Part shown: in pieces, positions 29,851 to 39,545 of the stretch
Position numbering within the stretch: the stretch's first letter is position 1
Layout of the letters: every line of letters begins with the position of its first letter
Assembly: GCF_008642235.1 (NCBI RefSeq)
Contig: NZ_SJEV01000002.1
Location: 1-64,000 of the forward strand
Reading direction: 5' to 3'
Source: Planctomonas psychrotolerans
Lineage (GTDB): Bacteria; Actinomycetota; Actinomycetes; Actinomycetales; Microbacteriaceae
Length of the DNA: 64,000 bases
Notes under the pieces: model-generated
The model's database searches: none
Seen by the model: only the letters and a program-made list of their open reading frames with translations
What the model was told of the DNA's origin: nothing
Position numbers and translations under genes: made by a program

Positions 29851-30527
29851 CACCGACCACAACCTCGACCATCCGCGTCGGCCTCGTCGACGACCAGGCG
29901 CTGTTCCGCACCGGCATCCGCATGCTGGTGTCGTCGCAGCCCGACCTCGAGTTCGTGGGCGAGGCCGGCAACGGCGCCGACGGGGTGCTCATGGCCGCCT
30001 CCGCCCGTCCCGACGTCATCCTGATGGACATCCGCATGCCCGGCATGGACGGCATCGCCGCCACGGCCGAGATCGTCGCCTCCGCCGATCGCACGGGCAC
30101 GGCACCGCCCCGGATCCTCGTGCTGACCACCTTCGATCTCGACGAGAGCGCGGCGCGGGCCATCCGCAGCGGCGCGAGCGGCTTCGTGCTGAAGGACGCG
30201 GATCCGGAGTTCCTGCTCGCCGCCATCCGCACGGTGCACGCCGGTAACTCCGTCATCGCCGCGTCGGCTACCAAGGAACTCCTCGAGCACTTCGACAGCA
30301 GGTCGGCGCCGCGCAGCGAACCGGAGTCGTTCGGCTCGCTGACCGCGAGGGAGCGGGACATCTTCCAGCTCGCCGCCCGCGGACTCAGCAATGCCGAGAT
30401 CGCGGCGGGGGAGTTCCTCAGCGAGGCGACGGTGAAGACGCACGTGAGCCGCGTTCTGGCGAAGCTCGGTCTCCGGGACCGCGTGCAGTTGGTCGTCTTC
30501 GCCTTCGAGCACCGCCTGGTGGAGTGA
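29847..30527 (+). CDS. LuxR/NarL-type response regulator
   Basis: A 226-residue two-domain regulator: a receiver domain with the acidic pair VDD, phosphoacceptor Asp61 in VILMDIRMPGMDG and a Lys in GFVLKDADPE, then a LuxR-type helix-turn-helix (LTARERDIFQLAARGLSNAEIA and EATVKTHVSRVLAKLGLRDR). It is coupled to the kinase gene by overlapping stop and start. An inverted repeat lies 12 bases after its stop, in front of the ABC exporter genes, and is a plausible binding site. Confidence 0.93.
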   Translation: MTPTTTSTIRVGLVDDQALFRTGIRMLVSSQPDLEFVGEAGNGADGVLMAASARPDVILMDIRMPGMDGIAATAEIVASADRTGTAPPRILVLTTFDLDESAARAIRSGASGFVLKDADPEFLLAAIRTVHAGNSVIAASATKELLEHFDSRSAPRSEPESFGSLTARERDIFQLAARGLSNAEIAAGEFLSEATVKTHVSRVLAKLGLRDRVQLVVFAFEHRLVE

Positions 30528-30539
30528 GCATGGTCCTCG

Positions 30540-30570
30540 GTGTGTAGTCGGCGGTTCCCGGGATACACAC
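30540..30570. promoter_or_regulatory. Inverted repeat, candidate operator between response regulator and ABC exporter
   Basis: GTGTGTA (30540-30546) and TACACAC (30564-30570) form perfect 7-bp arms separated by 17 nt, centred about 83 bases upstream of the ATP-binding subunit. Arm centres are 24 bp apart, a little over two helical turns, as suits a dimeric regulator. Assignment to the adjacent regulator is an inference. Confidence 0.45.
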
Positions 30571-30637
30571 TGCGAGGGATGGGTGCACTCCGAACGCCGG
30601 ACGCGACGGGGGTGCAGCCGCTTCTAGCGTGGGCAGC

Positions 30638-31399
30638 ATGCACACACCAGCTTCCGACTCGTCGCCGATCGCGCGACTCGAAACCGTCTCCAAGTACTTC
30701 GGCATCGGTTCCACCACCGTCCCCGCCCTCGACCGGGTCTCGCTCGGCATCCGCCGCGGCGAGTTCACCGCCATCATGGGTCCGAGCGGATCCGGCAAGT
30801 CCACACTGATGCACATCATGGCGGGGCTCGATTCACCCACCGAGGGTCGCGCCTGGCTCGGCGACACGGACATCACTAACCTGGGCGACACCGAACTGAC
30901 CCTGCTGCGCCGCCGACGCATCGGCTTCGTCTTCCAGTCCTTCAATCTCGTCCCCACCCTCGACGTGCGCGGCAACGTGCTGCTGCCGTTCCAGCTCGAC
31001 GGCCGCGCGCCCACGCCCGACGAGAGCGCCTGGATCGACCTGCTCCTCACCAGCCTGGGCCTGCGGGACAGGCTCGGACACCGCCCGCACCAGCTCTCCG
31101 GTGGCCAGCAGCAGCGGGTGGCCATCGCCCGGGCGCTCGGCACCCGCCCGGATCTCGTGTTCGCCGACGAGCCGACCGGAAACCTCGACTCGCGCACCGG
31201 CCGGGAAGTGCTCGCGCTCCTCGCCACCGCAGCCCGGGAATACGGCCAGAGCATCGCGATGGTCACGCACGACCCGATCGCCGCGAGCAGTGCCGACCGG
31301 GTGATCTTCCTGGCCGATGGCCGGATCGTCGACGATCGCGCCCGTTCGAGCGCCGAGGACATCTCGCGATTCATGCTGAGCATGGAGCGCGCGGCATGA
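30638..31399 (+). CDS. ABC transporter ATP-binding protein (MacB/LolD type)
   Basis: The 253-residue NBD has Walker A GPSGSGKST at 48-56, Q-loop FQSFNLVP, signature LSGGQQQRVAIARAL, Walker B LVFADEPTGNLDS and the H-loop VTHD. This type works with FtsX-like permeases that move peptides, lipids or antibiotics out of the membrane. A TAGCGT box at 30625-30630 ends 7 nt before ATG 30638, suggesting a leaderless transcript separate from the kinase-regulator pair. The stop overlaps the permease start (ATGA). Confidence 0.93.
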   Translation: MHTPASDSSPIARLETVSKYFGIGSTTVPALDRVSLGIRRGEFTAIMGPSGSGKSTLMHIMAGLDSPTEGRAWLGDTDITNLGDTELTLLRRRRIGFVFQSFNLVPTLDVRGNVLLPFQLDGRAPTPDESAWIDLLLTSLGLRDRLGHRPHQLSGGQQQRVAIARALGTRPDLVFADEPTGNLDSRTGREVLALLATAAREYGQSIAMVTHDPIAASSADRVIFLADGRIVDDRARSSAEDISRFMLSMERAA

Positions 31400-32787
31400 G
31401 CCGCGGGAACGAGCTCCCGAGATACTCCTCGTCTCGCGAACACGCGTCGGGCATCCTCGTCGCGGCACTCGGTTCGACATTCGGCGTCGGTCTGCTGCAG
31501 GCCACCGGATTCCTCACCGACCTGTTCGACACCGGTGGCGGCGGAACGCTTCAGGTGGCACTGGCGTCCGTCGCCCTCGTGTTCATCCTCCTCGCCCTGT
31601 ACGTGGCGGCCATCGTCACCGCGAATACGTTCGGCACCATCGTGGCGGGGCGTGCCAGATCGATCGCACTGCTCCGCCTGGTGGGCGCGAGCGCGCACAC
31701 CCTGCGGCGGTCGGTCGCCCGCGAGGGGTTGCGGGTAGGTGCCGTCGGCGCGGCTATCGGTGCCGTCGCCGGGCTGGCGATCAGCCACACCGCCCTCCGT
31801 ATCGGGATAGCGACGGGCACGCTGCCCGACGTCGCCTATCGCGCGATCGATCCGCTCATCGTGCTGCCCGTGGCCATGGTCGTGCTGACCACCTGGCTGG
31901 CGTCGCACGTGGGATCACGGGCGGTGCTCGGGGTCTCCCCGCTGCAGGCGACCGGTGCCGCGGAGGAGCCCGCTCCGGGCGACGAGAACCGGCACGTCGT
32001 CCGCCTCGTCTTCGCCATCCTCCTGGTCGCCGGCGGCACCGGCATGCTCGCCCTCGGCATTCTGCTCGGACTGGTCAGCCCCGCGGGCATCATCGTCGCG
32101 TTCTTCGGCGGTATCGCGTCGTTCAGCGGCGTCGTGCTCGGTGCCCGATGGATCCTCCCCGCCACCCTTCGCCTCGTCGGTCGCCTGTTCGGCCGGTCGT
32201 CGCCCGTCACCCTCGCCGCCGCCAACGCGGTGCGGTACCCGGAGCGGAGCACCCGCACCACCGTGGGTCTCGTCATCGGCGTGACGCTCGTCACGACCTT
32301 CGCGGTCGCGATGACCAGCTACGAGTCCTTCCTCTTCTCCGAGTACCCCGACAGTGCCGGCGACCCGTCCCTGACCATCACCATCGCCGTACTGGGCGGC
32401 CTGATCGGCTTCTCGGCCATCATCGCGGCGGTCGGCATGGTGAACAACCTGTCCCTCAGCGTGCTGCAACGCACGCGGGAACTCGGACTGCTCCGCGCCC
32501 TCGGATTCACGAGCCCGCAGGTGCGACGGATGATCCTCGCCGAGAGCGCGCAGATGACCATCGCCGCCGCGGGACTCGGCGTTCTCCTCGGGATCGGCTA
32601 CGGCTGGGCCGGCGCCCAGGCGCTCCTGGGTTCGCTGGCCGGTGCGACCCTCGTCCTGCCCCTCGTCCCGTGGCCGCTCGTCGCCATGCTCATCGTGGGC
32701 ACCGCGGCACTGGCCTGGATCGCGTCGATCGCGCCGTCCCGACGCGCGACCTCCGTGTCGCCGCTCACCGCCCTCGCCGCCACCTGA
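31396..32787 (+). CDS. FtsX-like ABC transporter permease
   Basis: A 463-residue membrane protein with two FtsX-type modules. The first spans about 55-185 (VALVFILLALYVAAIVTANTF and LLRLVGASAHTLRRSV), the second about 330-460 (FSAIIAAVGMVNNLSLSVLQ and LGLLRALGFTSPQVRRMILAE). There is no large extracytoplasmic MacB-like domain. With the preceding NBD it makes a compact exporter, probably for resistance to membrane-active compounds, given the adjacent two-component system; the substrate is not known. It is followed by a converging lipoprotein gene. Confidence 0.9.
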   Translation: MSRGNELPRYSSSREHASGILVAALGSTFGVGLLQATGFLTDLFDTGGGGTLQVALASVALVFILLALYVAAIVTANTFGTIVAGRARSIALLRLVGASAHTLRRSVAREGLRVGAVGAAIGAVAGLAISHTALRIGIATGTLPDVAYRAIDPLIVLPVAMVVLTTWLASHVGSRAVLGVSPLQATGAAEEPAPGDENRHVVRLVFAILLVAGGTGMLALGILLGLVSPAGIIVAFFGGIASFSGVVLGARWILPATLRLVGRLFGRSSPVTLAAANAVRYPERSTRTTVGLVIGVTLVTTFAVAMTSYESFLFSEYPDSAGDPSLTITIAVLGGLIGFSAIIAAVGMVNNLSLSVLQRTRELGLLRALGFTSPQVRRMILAESAQMTIAAAGLGVLLGIGYGWAGAQALLGSLAGATLVLPLVPWPLVAMLIVGTAALAWIASIAPSRRATSVSPLTALAAT

Positions 32788-32837
32788 CCCGGGGGCGAGG
32801 TCTCGGTCAGCCGGAGGGCCGGTCAGCCGGAGAGCGG

Positions 32838-33476
32838 TCAACCGGAGGGAACGGGACGCAGGGCCGACTGCACGACCACCACGTCCGCCCCGTACCGCGC
32901 GTCGAGGAAGTCCTGCAGTTCGCCGTCGTCGTGAACCACCTGCACCCACAGATACCCGTTGGTCACATACGACCCGAGATAGCCGTCGATGTCGAGCGAG
33001 TCCACATCGGCCTGCACCCCGGCCAGTTCGGCCTCGTCCGACGGGCCGGGGTTGCTCTCGTCCATGCGCGGGTCGATGTCGGCCATCGGGTCGTACAGGG
33101 AGAGCGGAATGGCGGGCTGGGTCAGGGTGAGGGTGGTGCCGTCCCAGGTGCCCTGCACGGCGTAGGTTCCCCAGGTCACACCGCTCGCGGTCTCCTCCTG
33201 CTCCGCCGCGTCCCAGTCCCAGCCGACGAGCGGAACACCGCTGCACTGCGGCGGGAAAGACTCGGCCACCGGCCCGAGGCACAACTCGGGGGCACCATCG
33301 CCGGACTGCAGCACCGTGCCCTGCCCGATCACCTCACCCGACGCGGAGGAGTCCGACTGCACGGGGGCGCTGGCGGGTCCGTCCACCGGCTGCGCGGGGT
33401 CCGCTGAGCTGCCGCACCCGGTCAGCGTCAACACGAGAGCCGCCGAGGCAGCGATCCAGATTCTCCGTCGATTCAC
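32838..33476 (-). CDS. Predicted lipoprotein of unknown function
   Basis: With the GTG start at 33476 the protein has 212 residues and opens with a clear lipoprotein signal (VNRRRIWIAASAALVLTLTGC). An Ala/Ser/Asp linker follows. The mature part has no recognised domain; visible features are a CLGPVAESFPPQC stretch with two Cys that could form a disulfide, a beta-rich middle and a LGSYVTNGYLWVQVVHDDGEL segment. It is probably anchored outside the membrane. The 12-codon longer frame was rejected because it destroys the signal peptide. The gene is divergent from the leuA leader region. Confidence 0.72.
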   Translation of the reverse strand: MNRRRIWIAASAALVLTLTGCGSSADPAQPVDGPASAPVQSDSSASGEVIGQGTVLQSGDGAPELCLGPVAESFPPQCSGVPLVGWDWDAAEQEETASGVTWGTYAVQGTWDGTTLTLTQPAIPLSLYDPMADIDPRMDESNPGPSDEAELAGVQADVDSLDIDGYLGSYVTNGYLWVQVVHDDGELQDFLDARYGADVVVVQSALRPVPSG

Positions 33477-33579
33477 TCTTCCAGTCTCCGACTCGACGCC
33501 TCCCGGCACCACCCAACATTCCCGGCCTCTCGTTCGTCACCATCGCTCACCCTCTTCGGTTCGAGCGTTCGTCAAGTGA

Positions 33580-33585
33580 TACCCT
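33580..33585 (+). promoter_or_regulatory. -10 box of the leuA leader transcript
   Basis: TACCCT fits TANNNT and ends 6 nt before GTG 33592, so the leader peptide itself would be translated from a leaderless 5' end. No clear -35 box was found. Confidence 0.5.
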
Positions 33586-33591
33586 CGGAGC

Positions 33592-33620
33592 GTGCTGTTC
33601 GGTGTGCTCCTTCTTAGCTG

Positions 33621-33636
<16 letters not shown>
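33592..33636 (+). CDS. leuA leader peptide (14 residues)
   Basis: The short frame reads VLFGVLLLSCRDES and stops at TAA 33634. Four of its first eight codons are leucine, three of them in a row (CTC CTT CTT). CTT is rare in this GC-rich sequence. It lies 97 bases upstream of leuA and is followed by mutually close hairpins, the layout of a leucine-responsive attenuator. Known actinobacterial leuA genes carry comparable leader peptides. Confidence 0.7.
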
Positions 33637-35511
<1,875 letters not shown>

Positions 35512-35545
35512 TCCGATCCGGTTCCGGGCGGTCGCAGTCCGAGCG

Positions 35546-35570
35546 GGGCCCCGCCACCTCGCGGGGGCCC
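35546..35570 (+). terminator. Probable leuA terminator
   Basis: GGGCCCCGC and GCGGGGGCCC form a 9-bp stem with one bulged G and a six-base loop, starting 34 bases after the leuA stop. There is no T-run. It lies just upstream of the small lipoprotein-like ORF, so it may instead lie within that gene's leader. Confidence 0.5.
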
Positions 35571-35639
35571 GCAGGGCTGCGACAGGTCGCGTTCCCGTCG
35601 GTCGTCGCGATCCGGGCGCTGCGGCTGTCCACGGTCGGC

Positions 35640-36002
35640 GTGATGGTGCTCGCCCTGACGGCCTGTTCGGGCACCCCACCGGACCTGTCCGTGCTCGAGT
35701 CCCCGATGGCGGCACCGCCGTCAGCCCTCACGACGCCGGCGGACATCGACACGCTCGAGGAAGGCATCGGGTATGCCCGGGCCCTCACCGAGGCGACACC
35801 GGACCTCGCGGACGAGATCGAGGGCACCATAGACGCCCTGGACGACCTCGTGGACGAGGCCGACCTGCCGTGGGAGACGGGCAACGACGTCACCCAACGC
35901 CTGATGCGGCTGAACACGGACATATCCCGTGACCCCGGTCGCACCGTCGACCACCTCGCCGAACTCCACGCCATCGTCGAGAAACTGGCCGATGCGCTCT
36001 GA
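35640..36002 (+). CDS. Small lipoprotein-like ORF, start uncertain
   Basis: The frame ending at 36002 encodes a hydrophobic stretch with lipobox (MVLALTACSG), then a Pro/Ser linker and about 95 acidic, helix-rich residues with no recognised domain. The only standard starts, GTG 35640 and ATG 35643, leave just 8-9 residues before the Cys, too short for a normal signal peptide. In frame just upstream lies a perfect basic n-region and core (AIRALRLSTVGV), but without ATG, GTG or TTG. A CTG or ATC start around 35610-35620, or a degraded gene, would explain this. A short 120-residue protein is the conservative reading. Confidence 0.5.
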   Translation: MMVLALTACSGTPPDLSVLESPMAAPPSALTTPADIDTLEEGIGYARALTEATPDLADEIEGTIDALDDLVDEADLPWETGNDVTQRLMRLNTDISRDPGRTVDHLAELHAIVEKLADAL

Positions 36003-36052
36003 GCGCACGCGCGCCTGGCGGCGACCCGTCGCCCGGCGACGATAATTGACAG

Positions 36053-36817
36053 GTGCCGCTCTACCGAGATGACGTCGTCGTGCTGCGCACCCACAAGCTG
36101 GGTGAGGCCGACCGCATCGTCACCATGCTCAGCCGGTCGCACGGCAAGATCCGTGCGGTGGCCAAGGGCGTGCGGCGCACGGCGTCGAAGTTCGGCGCCC
36201 GGCTCGAACCGTTCATGGTGGCGGATGCGCAGTTCTACGAGGGGCGCAGCCTCGACATCATCACCCAGGCCGAATCGATCGGCTCGTACGGCGCCCTGAT
36301 CACGGCCGACTACGCGAGCTACACGGCGGCAAGTGCCATGGTGGAGACCGCGGACCGGGTGACCGAGGACGAGGGTTCGCTGCAGCAATACCTCCTGCTC
36401 GTCGGTGCGCTCCGGTCGCTGTCCCGCGGCGAACACGGGGCGAGCGCGACCCTCGACTCCTACCTTCTTCGGGCGCTGTCGCTCGCCGGGTGGGCGCCCA
36501 GCTTCTCGGACTGCTCCCGCTGCGGGGCACCTGGCCCGCACCGCGCGATCGTGGTGCAGCTCGGCGGGGTCGTGTGCGACGCGTGCGCGCCGATCGGATC
36601 GCCGCGACCCGACCTCGCCACCATCGATCAGCTGTCCGCGCTGCTCAGCGGCAACTGGGAGATCGTCGAGGCGGCGACCGACGACACCCGCTCGAAGGCG
36701 AGCGGCGTGGTGTCGGCGTACACCCAGTGGCACCTCGAACGCGGCCTGCGCTCGCTCGGGTACGTGGACCGCACGACGCCGCCGCTTCCGCTTCCGGCTC
36801 GGGGACCCCTGTCGTGA
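36053..36817 (+). CDS. recO: DNA repair protein RecO
   Basis: A 254-residue protein with the RecO N-terminal OB fold ([51 protein letters not shown]). Its C-terminal helical domain holds a four-Cys zinc site (CSRCGAP and CDAC). It loads RecA onto SSB-coated DNA with RecR. A GATAAT -10-like box at 36041-36046 ends 6 nt before GTG 36053. The stop overlaps the uppS start (GTGA). Confidence 0.95.
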   Translation: MPLYRDDVVVLRTHKLGEADRIVTMLSRSHGKIRAVAKGVRRTASKFGARLEPFMVADAQFYEGRSLDIITQAESIGSYGALITADYASYTAASAMVETADRVTEDEGSLQQYLLLVGALRSLSRGEHGASATLDSYLLRALSLAGWAPSFSDCSRCGAPGPHRAIVVQLGGVVCDACAPIGSPRPDLATIDQLSALLSGNWEIVEAATDDTRSKASGVVSAYTQWHLERGLRSLGYVDRTTPPLPLPARGPLS

Positions 36818-37620
36818 GCCCCGTACGCAAGACGCATCGGGACGCGGTCGACTTCCGACCCCTCGACTGGACGGGCATCCATCCGCCGGAGTTGCCCAAG
36901 GGGGCGGTGCCCGAGCACGTCGCGATCGTGATGGACGGCAACGGTCGGTGGGCGAACGGGCGCGGCCTCACGAGGATCGAGGGGCATCGTGCAGGGGAGG
37001 CGTCGCTCCTCGACGTGGTCGCCGGCGCGATCCAGATCGGCGTGAAGCACCTCAGCGTGTACGCGTTCTCCACCGAGAACTGGAAGCGCTCGCCGGACGA
37101 GGTGCGGTTCCTCATGGGATTCAACCGTGACGTGCTGCATCGCCGCCGGGACCAGCTGAATGAGTGGGGTGTGCGAGTGCGCTGGGCCGGGCGCAAGCCG
37201 CGGCTGTGGTCGTCGGTGATCAAGGAGCTGCAGTTCGCCGAACAGCTCACGGCGGGCAACGACGTGCTCACCCTCACGATGTGCGTGAACTACGGCGGAC
37301 GAACCGAGATCGCGGACGCGGTGCGGACCATTGCGGAGGATGTTGCGGCCGGCCGCCTTCGACCGTCCGGCATCACCGAGCGCACCATCCAGAACCGCCT
37401 GTACACCGGGGATCTGCCCGACGTCGACCTGTTCGTGCGAAGTTCGGGGGAGCAGCGCACCAGCAACTTCCTGCTCTGGCAGAGCGCCTACGCCGAGATG
37501 GTGTTCCTCGACACCCTGTGGCCCGACTTCACGCGCCAGCAGCTGTGGGATGCGATCACCCTCTATGCCAGCCGCAGTCGCCGTTTCGGCGGAGCGGTCG
37601 ATGCCCCCTCCGCCTCCTGA
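36814..37620 (+). CDS. uppS: Isoprenyl transferase (undecaprenyl diphosphate synthase family)
   Basis: The 268-residue cis-prenyltransferase has the catalytic/diphosphate motif [15 protein letters not shown] (Asp about 41), FSTENWKRS, and the C-terminal [23 protein letters not shown] that binds the allylic substrate. It makes the polyprenyl diphosphate that becomes the lipid carrier for cell-wall and polysaccharide synthesis. Chain length cannot be read from the sequence. GTG 36814 sits inside the recO stop, so the pair is coupled. Confidence 0.95.
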   Translation: MSPVRKTHRDAVDFRPLDWTGIHPPELPKGAVPEHVAIVMDGNGRWANGRGLTRIEGHRAGEASLLDVVAGAIQIGVKHLSVYAFSTENWKRSPDEVRFLMGFNRDVLHRRRDQLNEWGVRVRWAGRKPRLWSSVIKELQFAEQLTAGNDVLTLTMCVNYGGRTEIADAVRTIAEDVAAGRLRPSGITERTIQNRLYTGDLPDVDLFVRSSGEQRTSNFLLWQSAYAEMVFLDTLWPDFTRQQLWDAITLYASRSRRFGGAVDAPSAS

Positions 37621-37649
37621 CCACGCCGCGCGGCCTGCGGCCGCCCACG

Positions 37650-37784
37650 GTACCCGAGCTCGTCGAAGGGACGCACGGTCCCTGAGCCTGTCGAAGGGAC
37701 GCACGGTCCCTGAGCCTGTCGAAGGGACGCACGGTCTCTGAGCCTGTCGAATGGACGCACGGTCTCTGAGCCTGTCGAAGGGAC
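37650..37784. repeat. 28-bp tandem array of the interspersed hairpin repeat
   Basis: Five copies lie at 37650, 37678, 37706, 37734 and 37762, each 23 bp with a 5-bp linker (gcacg), and a truncated sixth begins at 37798. Arms are mostly GTCCCT/AGGGAC. Two copies have GTCTCT on the left, one of these with ATGGAC on the right. The array fills most of the gap between uppS and glyS. Confidence 0.88.
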
Positions 37785-37882
37785 GTTCCCGTCCACGGTC
37801 CCTGAGCGCCCCCTCTAGACTTGGCCGAGACTTTTCCGCCCCGGCACCCAGCCCGGGAGAAACAACCAGGAGCTCTATATCC

Positions 37883-39265
37883 GTGGCTAACGCATCCCGC
37901 CTCGACCCCGTCATCAACCTCGCCAAGCGGCGCGGATTCGTCTTCCAGGCGGGTGAGATCTACGGCGGATCGCGGTCCGCGTGGGACTACGGGCCGCTCG
38001 GCGTCGAGCTCAAGGAGAACATCAAGCGCCAGTGGTGGCAGTCGATGGTCAGCGGACGGGACGACGTGGTGGGACTCGACTCGTCCGTCATCCTGCCGCG
38101 CCAGGTGTGGGAGGCGTCCGGTCACGTCGAGGTCTTCAGCGACCCGCTGGTCGAATCGCTGCACACCCACAAGCGGTACCGGGCCGACCACCTCCTCGAG
38201 GCCTATGAGGAGAAGCACGGCCACCCGCCGGCGAACGGCCTCGCCGACATCCGCGACCCCGACACCGGTCAGCCCGGCAACTGGACCGAACCGCAGAACT
38301 TCTCCGGACTGCTGAAGACCTTCCTCGGCCCGGTCGACAACGAGCAGGGCATGGCCTACCTGCGTCCCGAAACCGCACAGGGGATCTTCGTCAACTTCGC
38401 GAACGTGCTCGGGGCCGCTCGCATGAAGCCGCCGTTCGGCATCGGCCAGATCGGCAAGAGCTTCCGCAACGAGATCACACCGGGAAACTTCATCTTCCGC
38501 ACGCGCGAGTTCGAGCAGATGGAAATGGAGTTCTTCGTCGAACCGGGCACGGATGCCGAATGGCACCAGTACTGGATCGATCAGCGATTCGCCTGGTACA
38601 CCGACCTCGGCATCGACCCCGAGAACCTGCGGATGTTCGAGCACCCGGCCGAGAAGCTGTCGCACTACTCCACACGCACGGTCGACATCGAGTACCGCTT
38701 CGGTTTCCAGGGCAGTGAATGGGGCGAGCTCGAAGGCATCGCGAACCGCACCGACTTCGACCTCAAGACGCACTCCGCGGCGTCCGGCACCGACCTGTCG
38801 TACTTCGACCAGACCAAGAACGAGCGGTGGACGCCGTACGTGATCGAGCCCGCAGCCGGCCTCACGCGGTCGCTGATGGCGTTCCTCGTCGACGCGTACT
38901 CCGAGGACGAGGCGCCGAACGCCAAGGGCGGCGTCGACAAGCGCACGGTGCTGCGCCTCGACCGTCGGCTGTCCCCGATCAAGGCGGCCGTGCTGCCGCT
39001 CTCCCGCAACGAGCGGCTGTCGCCGCTCGCCCGGGAGGTGGCCGCCGACCTGCGCAAGAACTGGAACATCGAGTTCGACGACGCGGGCGCCATCGGCCGC
39101 CGGTACCGCCGTCAGGACGAGATCGGCACGCCGTTCTGCGTGACCATCGACTTCGACTCCCTCGACGACCGCGCCGTCACGGTGCGCGAGCGCGACTCCA
39201 TGGGACAGGAGCGCGTGTCGCTCGACCGGCTGAAGGGGCACCTCGCGGGGCAACTGCTCGCCTGA
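37883..39265 (+). CDS. glyS: Glycine--tRNA ligase (homodimeric, class II)
   Basis: A 460-residue class II synthetase of the alpha2 type. Class II motif 1 is in the [15 protein letters not shown] area, and motif 2 is [25 protein letters not shown]. The C-terminal anticodon-binding domain starts near residue 370 ([47 protein letters not shown]). Start GTG 37883 is preceded by AGGAG; a TAGACT box at 37816-37821 would give a 55-nt leader. Some databases name this form glyQS. It ends with a strong hairpin terminator. Confidence 0.96.
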   Translation: MANASRLDPVINLAKRRGFVFQAGEIYGGSRSAWDYGPLGVELKENIKRQWWQSMVSGRDDVVGLDSSVILPRQVWEASGHVEVFSDPLVESLHTHKRYRADHLLEAYEEKHGHPPANGLADIRDPDTGQPGNWTEPQNFSGLLKTFLGPVDNEQGMAYLRPETAQGIFVNFANVLGAARMKPPFGIGQIGKSFRNEITPGNFIFRTREFEQMEMEFFVEPGTDAEWHQYWIDQRFAWYTDLGIDPENLRMFEHPAEKLSHYSTRTVDIEYRFGFQGSEWGELEGIANRTDFDLKTHSAASGTDLSYFDQTKNERWTPYVIEPAAGLTRSLMAFLVDAYSEDEAPNAKGGVDKRTVLRLDRRLSPIKAAVLPLSRNERLSPLAREVAADLRKNWNIEFDDAGAIGRRYRRQDEIGTPFCVTIDFDSLDDRAVTVRERDSMGQERVSLDRLKGHLAGQLLA

Positions 39266-39274
39266 GCCCGCCAG

Positions 39275-39301
39275 GAACGGGGGCGCGTCGCGCCCCCGTT
39301 C
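39275..39301 (+). terminator. glyS terminator
   Basis: GAACGGGGGCG and its exact complement form an 11-bp stem with a 5-nt loop, 10 bases after the glyS stop, followed by tcctac. Confidence 0.85.
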
Positions 39302-39388
39302 TCCTACTGCGGGGGGCGGCGGGGCGAAGAGTCGGTGAACGAGGGGTGAATGTCGCCGCGAACCACTTTTCGCCGAGATGGCGCTCGG

Positions 39389-39394
39389 TAATGT
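39389..39394 (+). promoter_or_regulatory. Putative -10 box of the exopolysaccharide operon
   Basis: TAATGT fits TANNNT. Transcription would begin near 39401, leaving a leader of about 145 nt before ATG 39546. The -35 region is not distinct (cttttcg around 39366). Confidence 0.4.
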
Positions 39395-39406
39395 TTCCTC
39401 GACCCT

Positions 39407-39462
39407 AGGGGCCGGAAGCCGCGTCACACCCGAATCTGACGCGAACTTCCTGGCTGGCCCCT
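39407..39462 (+). promoter_or_regulatory. Long nested hairpin in the leader of the exopolysaccharide operon
   Basis: Three nested helices stack: AGGGGCC (39407-39413) with GGCCCCT (39456-39462), GGAAG (39414-39418) with CTTCC (39446-39450), and CGCGTCA (39420-39426) with TGACGCG (39437-39443), around a 10-nt loop. That is 19 base pairs with two internal asymmetries. It starts about 6 nt after the predicted transcription start. A second GC-rich hairpin (around 39478-39498) follows. No known riboswitch class was recognised. Confidence 0.55.
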
Positions 39463-39545
39463 GATCCTCGTGATCGTGAGCGCGCCCCGGCGCGCCTCAT
39501 TCGGCTACCCGCCCGCCTCGCCGAGACAAGGAAACCCCCGATTCC

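Noticed and set aside
39407-39500. Known riboswitch (c-di-AMP or c-di-GMP type) before the exopolysaccharide operon
   Set aside because: The hairpin lacks the conserved core nucleotides of these classes as far as I can match by eye, so it is reported only as an unclassified structured leader.
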